NCBI GenBank assembly: GCA_964457365.1
Contig: CAYWFP010000083.1
Location: forward strand, 1 to 18,173
From: CAYWFP01 sp964457365
Lineage (GTDB): Bacteria; Planctomycetota; SZUA-567
Length of the DNA: 18,173 nucleotides
Direction of reading: 5' to 3'
Position numbers and translations under genes: made by a program. Positions within the stretch are counted from its first letter, which is position 1, and each line of letters begins with the position of its first letter. This document shows, piece after piece, positions 6,330-15,255 of this stretch. A model generated the notes under the pieces. The model was not told the DNA's origin. It was given only the letters and a program-made list of their open reading frames with translations, and searched no databases.

Positions 6330-6355
6330 TCCGGACTATCGATGGTTCATGTCAA
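6326..6355 (-). promoter_or_regulatory. uvrC promoter
   Basis: On the minus strand a perfect TTGACA (6355-6350) is followed 18 bp later by GATACT (6331-6326). Transcription would start near 6319, leaving a leader of roughly 65 bases to ATG 6252. The site overlaps the region upstream of divergent fabI. Confidence 0.5.
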
Positions 6356-6369
6356 CGTTAGGAGAAATC

Positions 6370-7149
6370 GTGGCGGAACTCGATCTCTTCGCGGGCAAAC
6401 GCGTGCTGGTCTTCGGCCTGGCCAACAACCGCAGCATAGCCTGGGCTATCAGCCAGGCCATGCACAAGGCCGGCGCGACGCTGGGCTTCACCTACCTGGG
6501 CGAGACGCTGGAGAAGCGCGTCCGGCCGCTGGCCGAGAGGATGGACGCCGAGTTGATCCTGCCGTGCGACGTTTGCGACGACGCGCAGATAGCCGCCGTC
6601 TTCGAAGAGGTGGGGAAGAAATGGGACGGGGTGGACGTTCTGGTGCATGCGGTGGCTTTCGCTCATCGCGAAGACCTCGAGGGGCGCTATGTCGACACAT
6701 CACGCGCGGGCTTCGCGACCGCGCTCGCGGTCAGCGCCTACTCGCTCGTGGCCCTGACGAAAGCGGGGCTGCCGCATCTTGCCAAATCCAAGGGCAACGT
6801 CGTGGCGATGACCTACTACGGTTCGGAGAAGGTGATCCCGAGCTACAACGTCATGGGCGTGGCCAAGGCCGCGCTCGAGTGCAGCGTCCGCTACCTCGCC
6901 GCCGACGTCGGGGAAGACGGCGTGCGCGTCAACGCCGTCTCCGCCGGACCGATCAAGACCCTCGCTTCCAGCGGCATCAAGGGATTCTCCAGGATGCTCG
7001 ACGTCTGCGCCGAGCGCGCGCCGTTGAAACGCAACGTCACGCAGGACGACGTCGCCGGCGCGGCGCTGTACCTCGCGAGCGATCTGGCCGCCGGCGTCAC
7101 CGGCGAGGTGTTGCACGTCGACGCGGGGTATAATATCACCGGGATGTAG
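6370..7149 (+). CDS. fabI: enoyl-[acyl-carrier-protein] reductase FabI
   Basis: FabI performs the last reduction of each fatty acid elongation cycle, using NAD(P)H. The 259-residue product (E. coli: 262) starts MAELDLFAGKRVLVFGLANN, with the FabI form of the short-chain dehydrogenase nucleotide loop. The catalytic set is Tyr149, Tyr159 and Lys166 in TYYGSEKVIPSYNVMGVAK, spaced as in FabI. AVSAGPIKTLASSGI and GEVLHVDAGYNITGM are also diagnostic. I take the GTG at 6370 as start because TAGGAG lies a few bases before it, and the shorter N-terminus fits the family; the ATG at 6349 has no ribosome site and would add seven residues. Its last 14 bases overlap the end of the convergent glycosyltransferase gene. 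This is the triclosan-type target class of reductase, rather than FabK or FabL. Confidence 0.93.
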   Translation: MAELDLFAGKRVLVFGLANNRSIAWAISQAMHKAGATLGFTYLGETLEKRVRPLAERMDAELILPCDVCDDAQIAAVFEEVGKKWDGVDVLVHAVAFAHREDLEGRYVDTSRAGFATALAVSAYSLVALTKAGLPHLAKSKGNVVAMTYYGSEKVIPSYNVMGVAKAALECSVRYLAADVGEDGVRVNAVSAGPIKTLASSGIKGFSRMLDVCAERAPLKRNVTQDDVAGAALYLASDLAAGVTGEVLHVDAGYNITGM

Positions 7150-8248
7150 CGCGGCCCAGTAGATCCCGGTAGAGCTGCGTCAGCGTCCGCGCGTGCTTGA
7201 CCGCGCCGTAGCGGGACTCGACGAGATTGCGCCCCGCTTCGGCCAGTGCGCGCGCCCGGCGGGGGTCGTCCAGGATCCGCAGCACCGCCGCGGCGAGTCT
7301 GTGCCCGCGAAAGTCCGGCACCAGCGTCCCGCCGCCGTCGCGGAGGATCTCCCCCGGGCCGGCCGCGTCCACCGCGACTACCGGCGTGCCGCAGGCCAGC
7401 GCCTCGATCACCACCCGCCCGAACGGCTCGCGCGGCGCCGGATGCACCAGGACGCGAGCGCGGGCCAACAGCGCGGGCATGTCTTCGCGCGGCACCTCCC
7501 CGAGCCAGGTCACCGCCTCGGTGAGCTCGAGTTCCGCCGTGCGCCGCTTCAACGCTTCGGCGTATTTCCGGTGCTCGCCGAAGAGGTTCGCGCCGGCAAC
7601 GATGCCGCGCATGCTCGGATATTTCACGCGCACCCGCGCCAGACATTCCAGAAAGCCCTTGTGCCGTTTCCACGGCAACAGGTGCCCGACCATGACCAGC
7701 ACGTCCTCGCGTGCGTCCGCCGCCCCGGGCGTGAAAGCCGGATCGACGCTGTTGGCGATTCTGTGAACGATCGGGCCGAAGCGCTCGGCCGCCACCTCCC
7801 CGACGGCCGTCGACGGCGCCGCCACGGCCGCCAGATGCCGTCTCAGCAGCAGGCCGTAGCCCCAGTGCACCCGTAGATCACGACAATGCAGCAGCAGCGG
7901 CGCATTGCGGGGTGCGTACAGCGCCGCCGGGGGCGAGTTGGCATGGACCAGGTCGATGCCGCATTCGCTCACTACCTGGGCAAGCGTGTCGCGGCAGCGG
8001 CGAATCGTCGCGCCGGCGGCCAGCAGCGAGAACAGGGTTCGCCGCAGTCGCTTCAGTGGCACGGTCTCGATCCGGCAGCCCAGGTTTCGCGCCTCGCTCA
8101 GCAGTGATCCGCCGTCGTCGGGCGCGGCCAGAACGGACTCGACCTGCGTCCTCTCAAGCGCACCGAGAAGCGTCAACAAGCTTATCTCTGCGCCGCCAAG
8201 GCGCGAGGTGGCCGAGAGGTAGAGGATTCGGATCGGTGTGCCTGTCAT
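7136..8248 (-). CDS. GT-B fold glycosyltransferase (family 4-like)
   Basis: The 370-residue protein has the two Rossmann-like halves of a GT-B enzyme. The N-terminal half opens with IRILYLSATSRLGGAE, where the glycine-rich loop would bind acceptor. It continues with LVHANSPPAALYAP and an NSVDPAFTP hinge near residue 166. The C-terminal half has VMVGHLLPWKRHKG and the nucleotide-sugar motif EPFGRVVIE (Glu274 and Glu282, the EX7E pair) before ALACGTPVVAVDAAGPGEIL. It is probably a cytoplasmic or membrane-edge enzyme of cell-envelope or exopolysaccharide synthesis; donor and acceptor cannot be read from sequence. No transmembrane helix is seen. It starts 49 bp after the sugar kinase on the same strand. 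A TACAAT box lies only eight bases before the ATG and no ribosome site is visible, so leaderless translation or read-through from the kinase is possible. Confidence 0.85.
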   Translation of the reverse strand: MTGTPIRILYLSATSRLGGAEISLLTLLGALERTQVESVLAAPDDGGSLLSEARNLGCRIETVPLKRLRRTLFSLLAAGATIRRCRDTLAQVVSECGIDLVHANSPPAALYAPRNAPLLLHCRDLRVHWGYGLLLRRHLAAVAAPSTAVGEVAAERFGPIVHRIANSVDPAFTPGAADAREDVLVMVGHLLPWKRHKGFLECLARVRVKYPSMRGIVAGANLFGEHRKYAEALKRRTAELELTEAVTWLGEVPREDMPALLARARVLVHPAPREPFGRVVIEALACGTPVVAVDAAGPGEILRDGGGTLVPDFRGHRLAAAVLRILDDPRRARALAEAGRNLVESRYGAVKHARTLTQLYRDLLGRATSR

Positions 8249-8297
8249 ACAGGGCTATTGTACCCGGACGGAGCAAACGGCGCTCGTGAATTCCGTA

Positions 8298-9203
8298 TTA
8301 CAACCCCAGTCTCCCGCGTACGGAATGGCGCAAACTCTCGTCCCACGCGGGGGTAGCCCCCGCCCGGGTGCAGACGAAGGCGGCGGTTTCGTTGGCGCAG
8401 CTGTTGATCGTGTCCGGGTCCGCGCCGGCCAGCAGGCCCATCGTCAACACCGCGGTGAACGAGTCGCCAGCGCCGACGGTGTCGGCTACCGCCACCTTGT
8501 CGCCCTTTACCCGCGAAACCCGGTCCGGGCCAAGGAGCAGGCTGCCCGCGGAGCCCATGGTCAGCGCCAATAGTTTCAGGTCGAACCGCCGGACCAGTGC
8601 ACGCGCCTGGGTCTCGTCATCGCCTTCGATGTCGAAGTACTCCGCGAGCACCGGCAATTCTTCGTCGTTGAGCTTGAGTACGTTCGCCGCAGTCAGGGAA
8701 TCCGCAATCACCTCGCGGTCGTAATAGCGTTGCCGCAAGTTGATGTCGAAGATACGGTAGGCCTCCGGGCGGGTGGCGTGGAGGAAACGACGGATAGTGG
8801 CACGTGAGGTCGCGGCACGTTGGGCGAGGCTGCCGAAACAGACTGCGTCGGACAGACCGGCCAGCGCGGCCAGTTCGTCGCGCCAGGGGATGCGGTCCCA
8901 TGCCACGCTCTCGTGAATGGTGTAGTCGGGTTTGCCTTTTTCGTCCACCGCGACGGTAACGTGCCCTGTGGGTGTATCGTGCAGTTCCGCCAAGTAGGCG
9001 CGGTCGATCCGCAGTTCGTCCAACCGAGCGAGAATCGCCACGCCGCGCTCGTCGTTGCCGATGGCGGAGACGGGATGGCTCTCGGCTTCGAGTTGCCGGG
9101 CGTGGTAAGCGAAGTTCGTCGGCGCGCCACCCAAGGTCCGCCCGCCTTCGAATTCGTCCCAGAGAATCTCGCCGATGCCGATGACGACGGGTCGCGTTTG
9201 CAT
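8298..9203 (-). CDS. PfkB-family carbohydrate kinase (fructokinase-like)
   Basis: The 301-residue ribokinase/PfkB-type kinase phosphorylates a sugar with ATP. The N-terminus VVIGIGEILWDEFEGGRTLGGAPTNFAYH carries the substrate-binding GGAPxN loop, here in a form common in bacterial fructokinases. The C-terminal signature DTVGAGDSFTAV supplies the catalytic base Asp247 and the anion hole. ATG 9203 is chosen over an upstream in-frame ATG at 9263: AAGG lies just before it and the product matches the family start. The upstream extension would cross the promoter at 9235-9263. Substrate is inferred as fructose or a related hexose only from overall likeness. The glycosyltransferase 49 bp downstream may share its transcript. 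Confidence 0.88.
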   Translation of the reverse strand: MQTRPVVIGIGEILWDEFEGGRTLGGAPTNFAYHARQLEAESHPVSAIGNDERGVAILARLDELRIDRAYLAELHDTPTGHVTVAVDEKGKPDYTIHESVAWDRIPWRDELAALAGLSDAVCFGSLAQRAATSRATIRRFLHATRPEAYRIFDINLRQRYYDREVIADSLTAANVLKLNDEELPVLAEYFDIEGDDETQARALVRRFDLKLLALTMGSAGSLLLGPDRVSRVKGDKVAVADTVGAGDSFTAVLTMGLLAGADPDTINSCANETAAFVCTRAGATPAWDESLRHSVRGRLGL

Positions 9204-9234
9204 GTCGCCTTTTCGTTCTCGTCTGCGCAGGCAT

Positions 9235-9263
9235 GTTATACAAGAGAAAGGGATCTTGCACAA
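9235..9263 (-). promoter_or_regulatory. sigma70-type promoter for the sugar kinase
   Basis: On the minus strand TTGTGC (9263-9258), a 17-bp spacer and TATAAC (9240-9235) form a good promoter. Transcription would start near 9228, about 25 bases before ATG 9203. It lies between the kinase and the end of the large histidine kinase gene, so the two are likely transcribed separately. Confidence 0.65.
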
Positions 9264-9287
9264 CCAGGCATGCCGGGGCGACGATTC

Positions 9288-12200
9288 CTACTCCACGCCC
9301 CGCAAGGCTTCGGCCGCTTTCTGCAGTATTTCTTTTTGCCGGAACGGCTTCTGCAGGAAGCCGAGCACGCCTGCCTCGAGCAATGTCTGTGCCTCGCCGT
9401 TGAGGCTGTAGCCCGAAGCCAGCAGCACCCGCACCTGCGGATCGATTCGTTTCATCGCCAGGTACGTGTCGCGGCCGTTGAGTTTGGGCATGATCATGTC
9501 GAGGATCACCAGGTCCACCTCGTCGGCGTGCTCGCGGAAGTACTTGAGCGCGGCCTCGCCGTTCTTCTTGGTTTTGACCGTATAGCCGGCTCCTTCGAGC
9601 ATGTCGCGCGCAAGGTCGCGGAAGAGTTCCTCGTCATCGACGACCAGAATCGTCCCCGTACACACTTCGGCGAAAACGGTTTCGATCTCTGTCTCCGCGG
9701 CCACTTCCGCCTCGACGAGCGGCAGGTAGACGCGGAAGGTGGTGCCGTGACCGGGTTCGCTGTAGACGTTGACGGCGCCCCGGTGATTCTTGACCGTGCC
9801 GTAAACGGCGGCGAGGCCCATGCCGGTGCCTTTCCCGGGCGGCTTGGTGGTATAGAACGGCTCGAAGATGCGTGTCAGCGTCGCCGCATCCATGCCGCAA
9901 CCGGTATCGGTGACGCTGATGCGCAGATAGCGTCCGGGGGCGATGTCGTAAGGGATGGTTCGGCAGTAATTCGCGTCGAGGTCGGCAATGGTCGTTTCGA
10001 AGATCAGTTCCCCTTCCTGCGGCATGGCGTCGCGCGCGTTGAGAGCGATGTTGAGCAGCATATTCTGCAGTTGCGTCGGGTCGCCCGTGGTTATCGACGG
10101 GTTGGCCGCGAGCAGCTGTTTGATCTCGATGCGCTTGTCGAGGCTGTGCTCGAGAATCGCCACCACCTCGTGCAGCGTCTCGTGGATGTTGACCGGCACC
10201 GAACGGTACTGTCCCTTGCGGGCGAAGGCCAGAAGCTGTCTGGTCAGATCACTCGCGCGGGTGGCGCCGACAACGATATTCTCTGCGAAACGGCGCAGGC
10301 GAGAATCCTCCAGCCGCTGGCAGAGCAAGTCGGCGTAGCCCATGACCGCGGCGAGCTGATTGTTGAAATCGTGCGCGATGCCGCCGGCGAGTTGACCGAC
10401 GGCCTCCATCTTCTCCATCTGGCGCAGGCGCTCCTCGAGGCGGTGCTGCTCGGTACGGTCGTCGTAAAGAGCCACGATCCGTCCCGACGGCAGACGGAAT
10501 ACGCGATTCTCGACATACTCCTGGATGCGCTCGTCCTGGTACTCCGTCAGGGGCAGGTACTGCGGCTCGCCGGTGCCGTAGGCCTGGCGGAAACAGTCCA
10601 TGAGCCCCATGTCTTCTACGGCGGGAAAGATCTCGGTAACCCGCTTGCCCAGAACGTCTGTCTTGCGTATACGGCTGTGCTTTTCTCCCGCGGCGTTGAG
10701 GTCGACAAAAACGAAATCGTTTCCCTCGTCGACCGCTTCGTAGACCGCCACGCCGGTGTTCATATTCGCGAAGATATTGCGAAAATGCGTTTCGCTTTCC
10801 CTGAGCGCTTCCTCGGCTTCCTTGCGGTCGGTGATATCCTGGAAGATGACGATGCCCGCGGCGACTTGATCTTCGGCGTCGCGAATCGGCGCGGCGTTGG
10901 TGCTGACCCAGTGGTCCTTGCCTTCGGCGTCGCGGATGATGACTTCTTCGTTTTTCGTCACCTCGCCCCGCAGTACCGCGCGCGAGAGCGGCAGTTCCTC
11001 CGGTGGATAGGGCGAGCCGTCAGGCCGATATGTCCGCCATCTCTCCGCGTGCTGCGACACGTCGATGCCGGTGAGAAGCCGCGAGTCCTCGCCGCGGATA
11101 CCGAGCGCGGCCGAGTTGGCTAGGCGGATGGTCGCGTCCGGCGCGTCGGCGATGATGATGCCGGCCGATGACTGCGCCACGGCCGTCTCCAAGAACTCCT
11201 GCGCTTCGCGGAGAGCTTTCTCGGCTTGCTTTCGCGCGGTGATGTCGCGGCAGAAGCCCAGCACCACCGTCTCGTCCCGGTACTGGATCAGGCTCAACCG
11301 GACCTCGACCGGGAAGATCGTGCCGTCCTTCTTCTTCTGCCGGGCCTCGAAGTAGATCGGTTCGTACAGGTTCAGGCCCTCCCAGAACGTGCCGCTGTCC
11401 TCGCGTTCGACGTAGTCCGGATCCAGGTCGCTGACCTTCATCTGCACCAATTCCGCGCGGGTGTAGCCGTAGGTTTCGCACGAGAAGTCGTTGACATCGA
11501 TGATGCTGGAGTTGAAGTCGTGCACGATGAGGCAATCTCCGGATTGCTCGATCAGCGTCCGGTAGCGCGCTTCGCTCTCGCGCAGTTCCTGTTCGACGCG
11601 TTTGCGTTCGGCGATGTCGGTGCTGATGCCGCACAGCGCCACGGGTTTGCCCGCGGCGTCGTTTACCGTCGCCGTGCGGCAGTCGAGAAGGAATTCGCGT
11701 CCGTCGGTCGCGTAATTGACCACCTCGCCGCGCCAGGCCCCGTCGCGCAGAGTTGCCTCGAGGATCTCGTGCTGTGAGGCGCCGCGCTCGGGATTCTCGC
11801 CGAACGCGGTGACGTGTTGTCCGACGACTTCCTCGCGCGGCAGGCCGAGCATGCGCAGAGACGCGTCGTTGGCGAAGGTGACTCGCCCTTTGAGATCGGT
11901 GACGGTAACCACATCCTGGATTTGCGCCAGCACCAAGGCCTGCAGGCGCAATTGCTCCTCCGCTTCCTTGCGGGCGGTGATGTCGACCGCCACGGCGTAG
12001 GTCACCCCCCGCTCGGGCCAGGGATGTGAAACCCAGTTCAGCCAGCGGTAATTGCCGTCCTTGCAGCGGTAGCGGTTCTCGAAGGCGATCGCCTTCTCGT
12101 CCGCGAGCAACTTCTGTTCGATCACATTTTGTGTCGGCGCCACGTCCTCGGGATGGAGGAAGTCCATGAACGTACGGCTGAGCAGTTCTTCCTCCTCGTA

Positions 12201-13991
12201 GCCGAGAATGCTCGTGAAGGCCGGGTTGACGCGGAGGAAGGTCGCGGTGCGGATGTCGGCGACACAGATCAGCGCCAGAGACATGTCGAAGATGCTCTGC
12301 AGCGCCGACTCCGTTTCCTTGCGTTCGGTGACGTCCTGGAACGTGCCCTGCAGTTTTACCGTCTCGCCGTTCTCGACCACCGGCGTGCAGGCCGTACGGG
12401 TGATCAACTCCCGTCCTTTGGCGGTGATGAAGCGCAGTTCCATGTCGTACGGTTCGCCGCGTTCGAGGGCGCGCCGGATCGCCGATTCCAGCCGCGGACG
12501 GTCGCCGGGATGGAAGAAGTTGACCGCGTCCTCCAGCGGCGGCTTGCGGTCGAAGGGCACCTCGTGGATGCGGTAAGTCTCCTTCGTCCACGCCACTTCC
12601 AGTGTTCGCGCATCCAGCTCCCAGCCGCCGACCTTGGCCATGCGGCCGGTCGCTTCCAGCAGGCGCTCGCTTTCGCGCAAACGTTCTATCGCTTTTTTGC
12701 GCGCGGTGATATCTACCCCGATCGCCCACGTGGCCTCAGTGGAAAATGCGCCCTCCGGCGACAGGTTGGTCCAGAGTACCGTTTTCTCGTTCCCGTCTTT
12801 GGCCCGGAGCACCGTCTCCTTGTTCTGGAAGATCCCGCCCGTTTCCTTCCAGTCGCGTGCGAGTTGTTCGCGATATTGCGGATCCGGATACATCAGGCCC
12901 ATTGCTTCGGGATTGTCCAGGATCTCTTCGCGGCTGTAACCTGTCGTCTTCTCGCAGGCGCTGTTCCAGAAGACGAAGCGCGCGTCTGGGGTGATGGCAT
13001 TGACCAGCACCGGCATCTGCTCGGCCAAATGGCGGAAACGGCATTCGTTCTCCGCGAGCGCCTCCTCGGCATGCTTCTGTTCGGTGATATCGCGGCCGTG
13101 GGAGACCACGCCCGTGATAGCGCCGGTGTCGTCGGCGTAGGGCAGGTAGCGCATCTCCATCCAGCGCGGACCCATCTGTGGAAACTCGACCTCTACCGCG
13201 TATTCGATATCTTCGCCCTTGAGGCAGCGGTCGAGGCGCGGCTTCACTTCTTTGGCGAATAATGCTGCCCCTAGAATGTCCGCAACCGCGTGCCCGACGA
13301 TGTTCTCGCGCGACAAGCCGAAGTAGATCTCGTACGCCCGGTTGATGGTCCTGTAGCGGTAGTCGGTATCGACGAAGGACATCGGTTGCGGCAGCGAGTC
13401 GGCGATATGCTCGAAGAGCCGCAACCGCTCCTCGGCGTGCGCGCGTTTGCGGCGCTGTTCGAGGCTGAAGAGAGCGTAGCCGATATCGCCGCCCAGTTCC
13501 TTGAAGAGCCCGCGCTCTTCCTTTTCGTGGACGAGGGCCGCGGGAACGGAGACGCTCAATACGCCGAAGGTCCGGCCCTCATGTTTCAGCGGCATGGTCA
13601 TCGCGCCTTGTTTCTTGTAGCCGTGGGCCAGCGGACATTCGGGGCAGCGCGTGGCCGGATCGTCGAGCAGGACGAGCGCATTCCGCTGCAGGGCTTCGCG
13701 AACGCAATGTGGATGATTGCCGCCGCGGAGCTGTGCGGACAAATCGCGGAAATGGCTGTTCAAACCCGATTCGTAGCCGGCGGTCAAAACGCCCGCATCA
13801 TCCAGCAACGCGATCCAGGCGCTGTAATAGCCGCGGGTTTCGGTGAGGCTCTGGCATGCGCCCTGCAACAGCGTATCGGCATCTTGGGCGCGGGTAATCA
13901 GTTGGTTGACGTTGCGGATAGCCTTGAGAACGCGGTTCTGGTGCTCAAGGCGTTCGCGCCAGCGCACCTCGCCCTTGGAGTGATCGTTCAT
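9288..13991 (-). CDS. giant hybrid sensor histidine kinase (GAF, 8 PAS, HisKA, HATPase, receiver)
   Basis: This 1567-residue cytoplasmic signalling protein has no transmembrane segment. In order: an N-terminal GAF-like domain (about 15-180) with Cys96 and the CPECPLA motif (Cys116/Cys119); eight PAS modules, near 184-316, 317-442, 443-563, 564-686, 687-807, 808-931, 932-1067 and 1068-1195, most ending in a DITxRK-type linker. Then comes the dimerisation/phosphoacceptor helix with His1207 in GGIAHDFNNQ, and a histidine-kinase ATPase with NxxxNARDAMP, DTGCGMD and GKGTGMGL. A receiver with phosphoacceptor Asp1498 in LVILDMIMPK closes the protein. The attached receiver suggests phosphorelay or self-regulation; no output protein or phosphotransfer partner is adjacent. 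Ligands are unknown, but GAF and PAS arrays often sense redox, gases or small molecules. ATG 13991 has AAAGGG upstream. Confidence 0.92.
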   Translation of the reverse strand: MNDHSKGEVRWRERLEHQNRVLKAIRNVNQLITRAQDADTLLQGACQSLTETRGYYSAWIALLDDAGVLTAGYESGLNSHFRDLSAQLRGGNHPHCVREALQRNALVLLDDPATRCPECPLAHGYKKQGAMTMPLKHEGRTFGVLSVSVPAALVHEKEERGLFKELGGDIGYALFSLEQRRKRAHAEERLRLFEHIADSLPQPMSFVDTDYRYRTINRAYEIYFGLSRENIVGHAVADILGAALFAKEVKPRLDRCLKGEDIEYAVEVEFPQMGPRWMEMRYLPYADDTGAITGVVSHGRDITEQKHAEEALAENECRFRHLAEQMPVLVNAITPDARFVFWNSACEKTTGYSREEILDNPEAMGLMYPDPQYREQLARDWKETGGIFQNKETVLRAKDGNEKTVLWTNLSPEGAFSTEATWAIGVDITARKKAIERLRESERLLEATGRMAKVGGWELDARTLEVAWTKETYRIHEVPFDRKPPLEDAVNFFHPGDRPRLESAIRRALERGEPYDMELRFITAKGRELITRTACTPVVENGETVKLQGTFQDVTERKETESALQSIFDMSLALICVADIRTATFLRVNPAFTSILGYEEEELLSRTFMDFLHPEDVAPTQNVIEQKLLADEKAIAFENRYRCKDGNYRWLNWVSHPWPERGVTYAVAVDITARKEAEEQLRLQALVLAQIQDVVTVTDLKGRVTFANDASLRMLGLPREEVVGQHVTAFGENPERGASQHEILEATLRDGAWRGEVVNYATDGREFLLDCRTATVNDAAGKPVALCGISTDIAERKRVEQELRESEARYRTLIEQSGDCLIVHDFNSSIIDVNDFSCETYGYTRAELVQMKVSDLDPDYVEREDSGTFWEGLNLYEPIYFEARQKKKDGTIFPVEVRLSLIQYRDETVVLGFCRDITARKQAEKALREAQEFLETAVAQSSAGIIIADAPDATIRLANSAALGIRGEDSRLLTGIDVSQHAERWRTYRPDGSPYPPEELPLSRAVLRGEVTKNEEVIIRDAEGKDHWVSTNAAPIRDAEDQVAAGIVIFQDITDRKEAEEALRESETHFRNIFANMNTGVAVYEAVDEGNDFVFVDLNAAGEKHSRIRKTDVLGKRVTEIFPAVEDMGLMDCFRQAYGTGEPQYLPLTEYQDERIQEYVENRVFRLPSGRIVALYDDRTEQHRLEERLRQMEKMEAVGQLAGGIAHDFNNQLAAVMGYADLLCQRLEDSRLRRFAENIVVGATRASDLTRQLLAFARKGQYRSVPVNIHETLHEVVAILEHSLDKRIEIKQLLAANPSITTGDPTQLQNMLLNIALNARDAMPQEGELIFETTIADLDANYCRTIPYDIAPGRYLRISVTDTGCGMDAATLTRIFEPFYTTKPPGKGTGMGLAAVYGTVKNHRGAVNVYSEPGHGTTFRVYLPLVEAEVAAETEIETVFAEVCTGTILVVDDEELFRDLARDMLEGAGYTVKTKKNGEAALKYFREHADEVDLVILDMIMPKLNGRDTYLAMKRIDPQVRVLLASGYSLNGEAQTLLEAGVLGFLQKPFRQKEILQKAAEALRGVE

Positions 13992-14039
13992 CGCCCTTTC
14001 CCCCGCCGCGCCGTGGCCGGACGGGGGCGCGACAAGTGC

Positions 14040-14068
14040 ATCCTCGCCGACATAATCGGTTTTGTCAA
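14040..14068 (-). promoter_or_regulatory. possible promoter for the hybrid kinase
   Basis: A perfect TTGACA (14068-14063 on the minus strand) is followed 17 bp later by GAGGAT (14045-14040), which keeps only the most conserved A and T of the -10. It lies in the 159-bp gap after the permease stop and about 50 bp before the kinase ATG. Confidence 0.4.
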
Positions 14069-14150
14069 TGCCGGATTGGCATATGCCGGCGTTATTGCGA
14101 AGAGCGCGTCAAGACAGGCGTATCGAGCACGACGGTCATCTCGTATGGGG

Positions 14151-15104
14151 CTACCCCGATGCGCCGGGGCCCTGCGCCAGGGCCAGGGCGAGATTGACCA
14201 GGATCACGGCCAATCCCAACGCCAGCACGGCGGCGAAGTACTTGCGGATACTTCGTCCTCCCAGCCGGTGACTGGCGGCGACGCCGAGTTGCACGCCCAG
14301 GAGCGAGCCGACCAGCATCATCGCCACCAGTGGCAGCGAGAGGTTTCCCGCCTGCGCGTGCGCTACGGTGCCGAAGGCTGTGGCGAAGACGATCTGGAAC
14401 GCGCTGGTACCGACGGCCACGAGCGTCGGCACGCCGAGTACGTAGACCATCAACGGGAACATGATGAACCCCCCGCCAATGCCCATCAAGCCGGTCAGCA
14501 CGCCCACACCGAAGCTGATCATCAGCGGCGCCCAGAGGCTCATGGTCTCGATGTGACTGCGTGGGTAAGCCAGCGTCGGCGGCAGGTGAAAGCCGTGCAG
14601 AAAACGCGCGATGCGGGTTTCGACGAACTGGTCGTCGCCGTTCTGAGAGGGTTTTTCCCGCAGAATCGAGATCAGTACCCCCGCCATCAGCACGCCGAAG
14701 AGCGTATCCATCACTCGGTCCAGCAGGAGGTGTTCGTGTCCGAGCAGTATTACGGTATAGCGCCCCTCTTCCAGCCACGCCAGTACCGCTTTTCCCAGGA
14801 AAGCGCCGCACGATGCCGCCGCGGCCATGATCACCCCCAGTCGCGCGTCGACGTTCCCGCGGCGCCAGTGCCGCCAGGCCGAAACCGAACCGGTAAAGAA
14901 GAAGAGCAGCAGTCCGCTGCCGACGGCGATGCCCCAGGCGATGCCGAAGAGAATCTTGAGGCACGGCGTCAGCAGGAATCCCCCGCCGACGCCGAAGAGC
15001 CCGGTCAGAAAGCCGATGAAGAGCCCCAGCAGTACGATTAGCGGCCAACAGACGGCCACCCCGTGTGCGCCGGAACCGATGGTGATAAATAAGTACTCGG
15101 CCAA
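14151..15104 (-). CDS. TauE/SafE-family membrane permease
   Basis: TauE/SafE (DUF81) proteins are inner-membrane carriers, several linked to export of sulfite, sulfoacetate or related anions. The product is strongly hydrophobic with about eight predicted helices. It has two internally repeated signature loops, GLFIGFLTGLFGVGGGFLLTP near the N-terminus and VLTGLMGIGGGFIMFP midway, as expected for this inverted-repeat fold. I choose the TTG at 15104 (317 residues): GGAGG lies nine bases upstream, and the sequence before it (to an ATG at 15233) is polar, unlike the family, and would span a likely promoter. A hydrophilic loop of about 50 residues between the halves holds charged residues. The substrate is unknown and no sulfur gene is adjacent. 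It diverges from the NIF3 operon. Confidence 0.85.
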   Translation of the reverse strand: MAEYLFITIGSGAHGVAVCWPLIVLLGLFIGFLTGLFGVGGGFLLTPCLKILFGIAWGIAVGSGLLLFFFTGSVSAWRHWRRGNVDARLGVIMAAAASCGAFLGKAVLAWLEEGRYTVILLGHEHLLLDRVMDTLFGVLMAGVLISILREKPSQNGDDQFVETRIARFLHGFHLPPTLAYPRSHIETMSLWAPLMISFGVGVLTGLMGIGGGFIMFPLMVYVLGVPTLVAVGTSAFQIVFATAFGTVAHAQAGNLSLPLVAMMLVGSLLGVQLGVAASHRLGGRSIRKYFAAVLALGLAVILVNLALALAQGPGASG

Positions 15105-15136
15105 GAGGAAAGGCCTCCGGTGAAAATGGGCGACCC

Positions 15137-15165
15137 ACCATAACAGATTGCCGGCGGCGACGAAA
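15137..15165 (-). promoter_or_regulatory. possible promoter for the permease
   Basis: On the minus strand TTTCGT (15165-15160), 17 bp, then TATGGT (15142-15137). It fits the chosen TTG start at 15104 but not the far-upstream ATG. Confidence 0.35.
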
Positions 15166-15196
15166 CCCTTTTTCCTCTCCGTGCCACGGCTGCCGC

Positions 15197-15226
15197 TTGA
15201 CCCGATGCCCCCCGGCGGAGTATGAT
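15197..15226 (+). promoter_or_regulatory. promoter of the NIF3-PilZ-CsgG-like operon
   Basis: TTGACC (15197-15202), an 18-bp spacer and TATGAT (15221-15226) precede the ATG at 15256; GGGAG at 15246-15250 is the ribosome site. This is a reasonable sigma70-type promoter. Confidence 0.55.
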
Positions 15227-15255
15227 GGATCAATCATCGCCTGCCGGGAGAAGCC

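Noticed and set aside
9204..9263. 20-residue N-terminal extension of the sugar kinase from an upstream ATG
   Set aside because: It crosses a good -10/-35 promoter pair and lacks a ribosome site; family alignment supports the ATG at 9203.
8820..11123. A 767-codon open frame on the plus strand
   Set aside because: It is antisense to the sugar kinase and hybrid kinase, both with clear motifs. High GC keeps the opposite strand free of stops.
12129..15041. Two long plus-strand frames opposite the hybrid kinase and permease
   Set aside because: Same cause: mirror frames of high-GC genes, with no ribosome site or recognisable domain.
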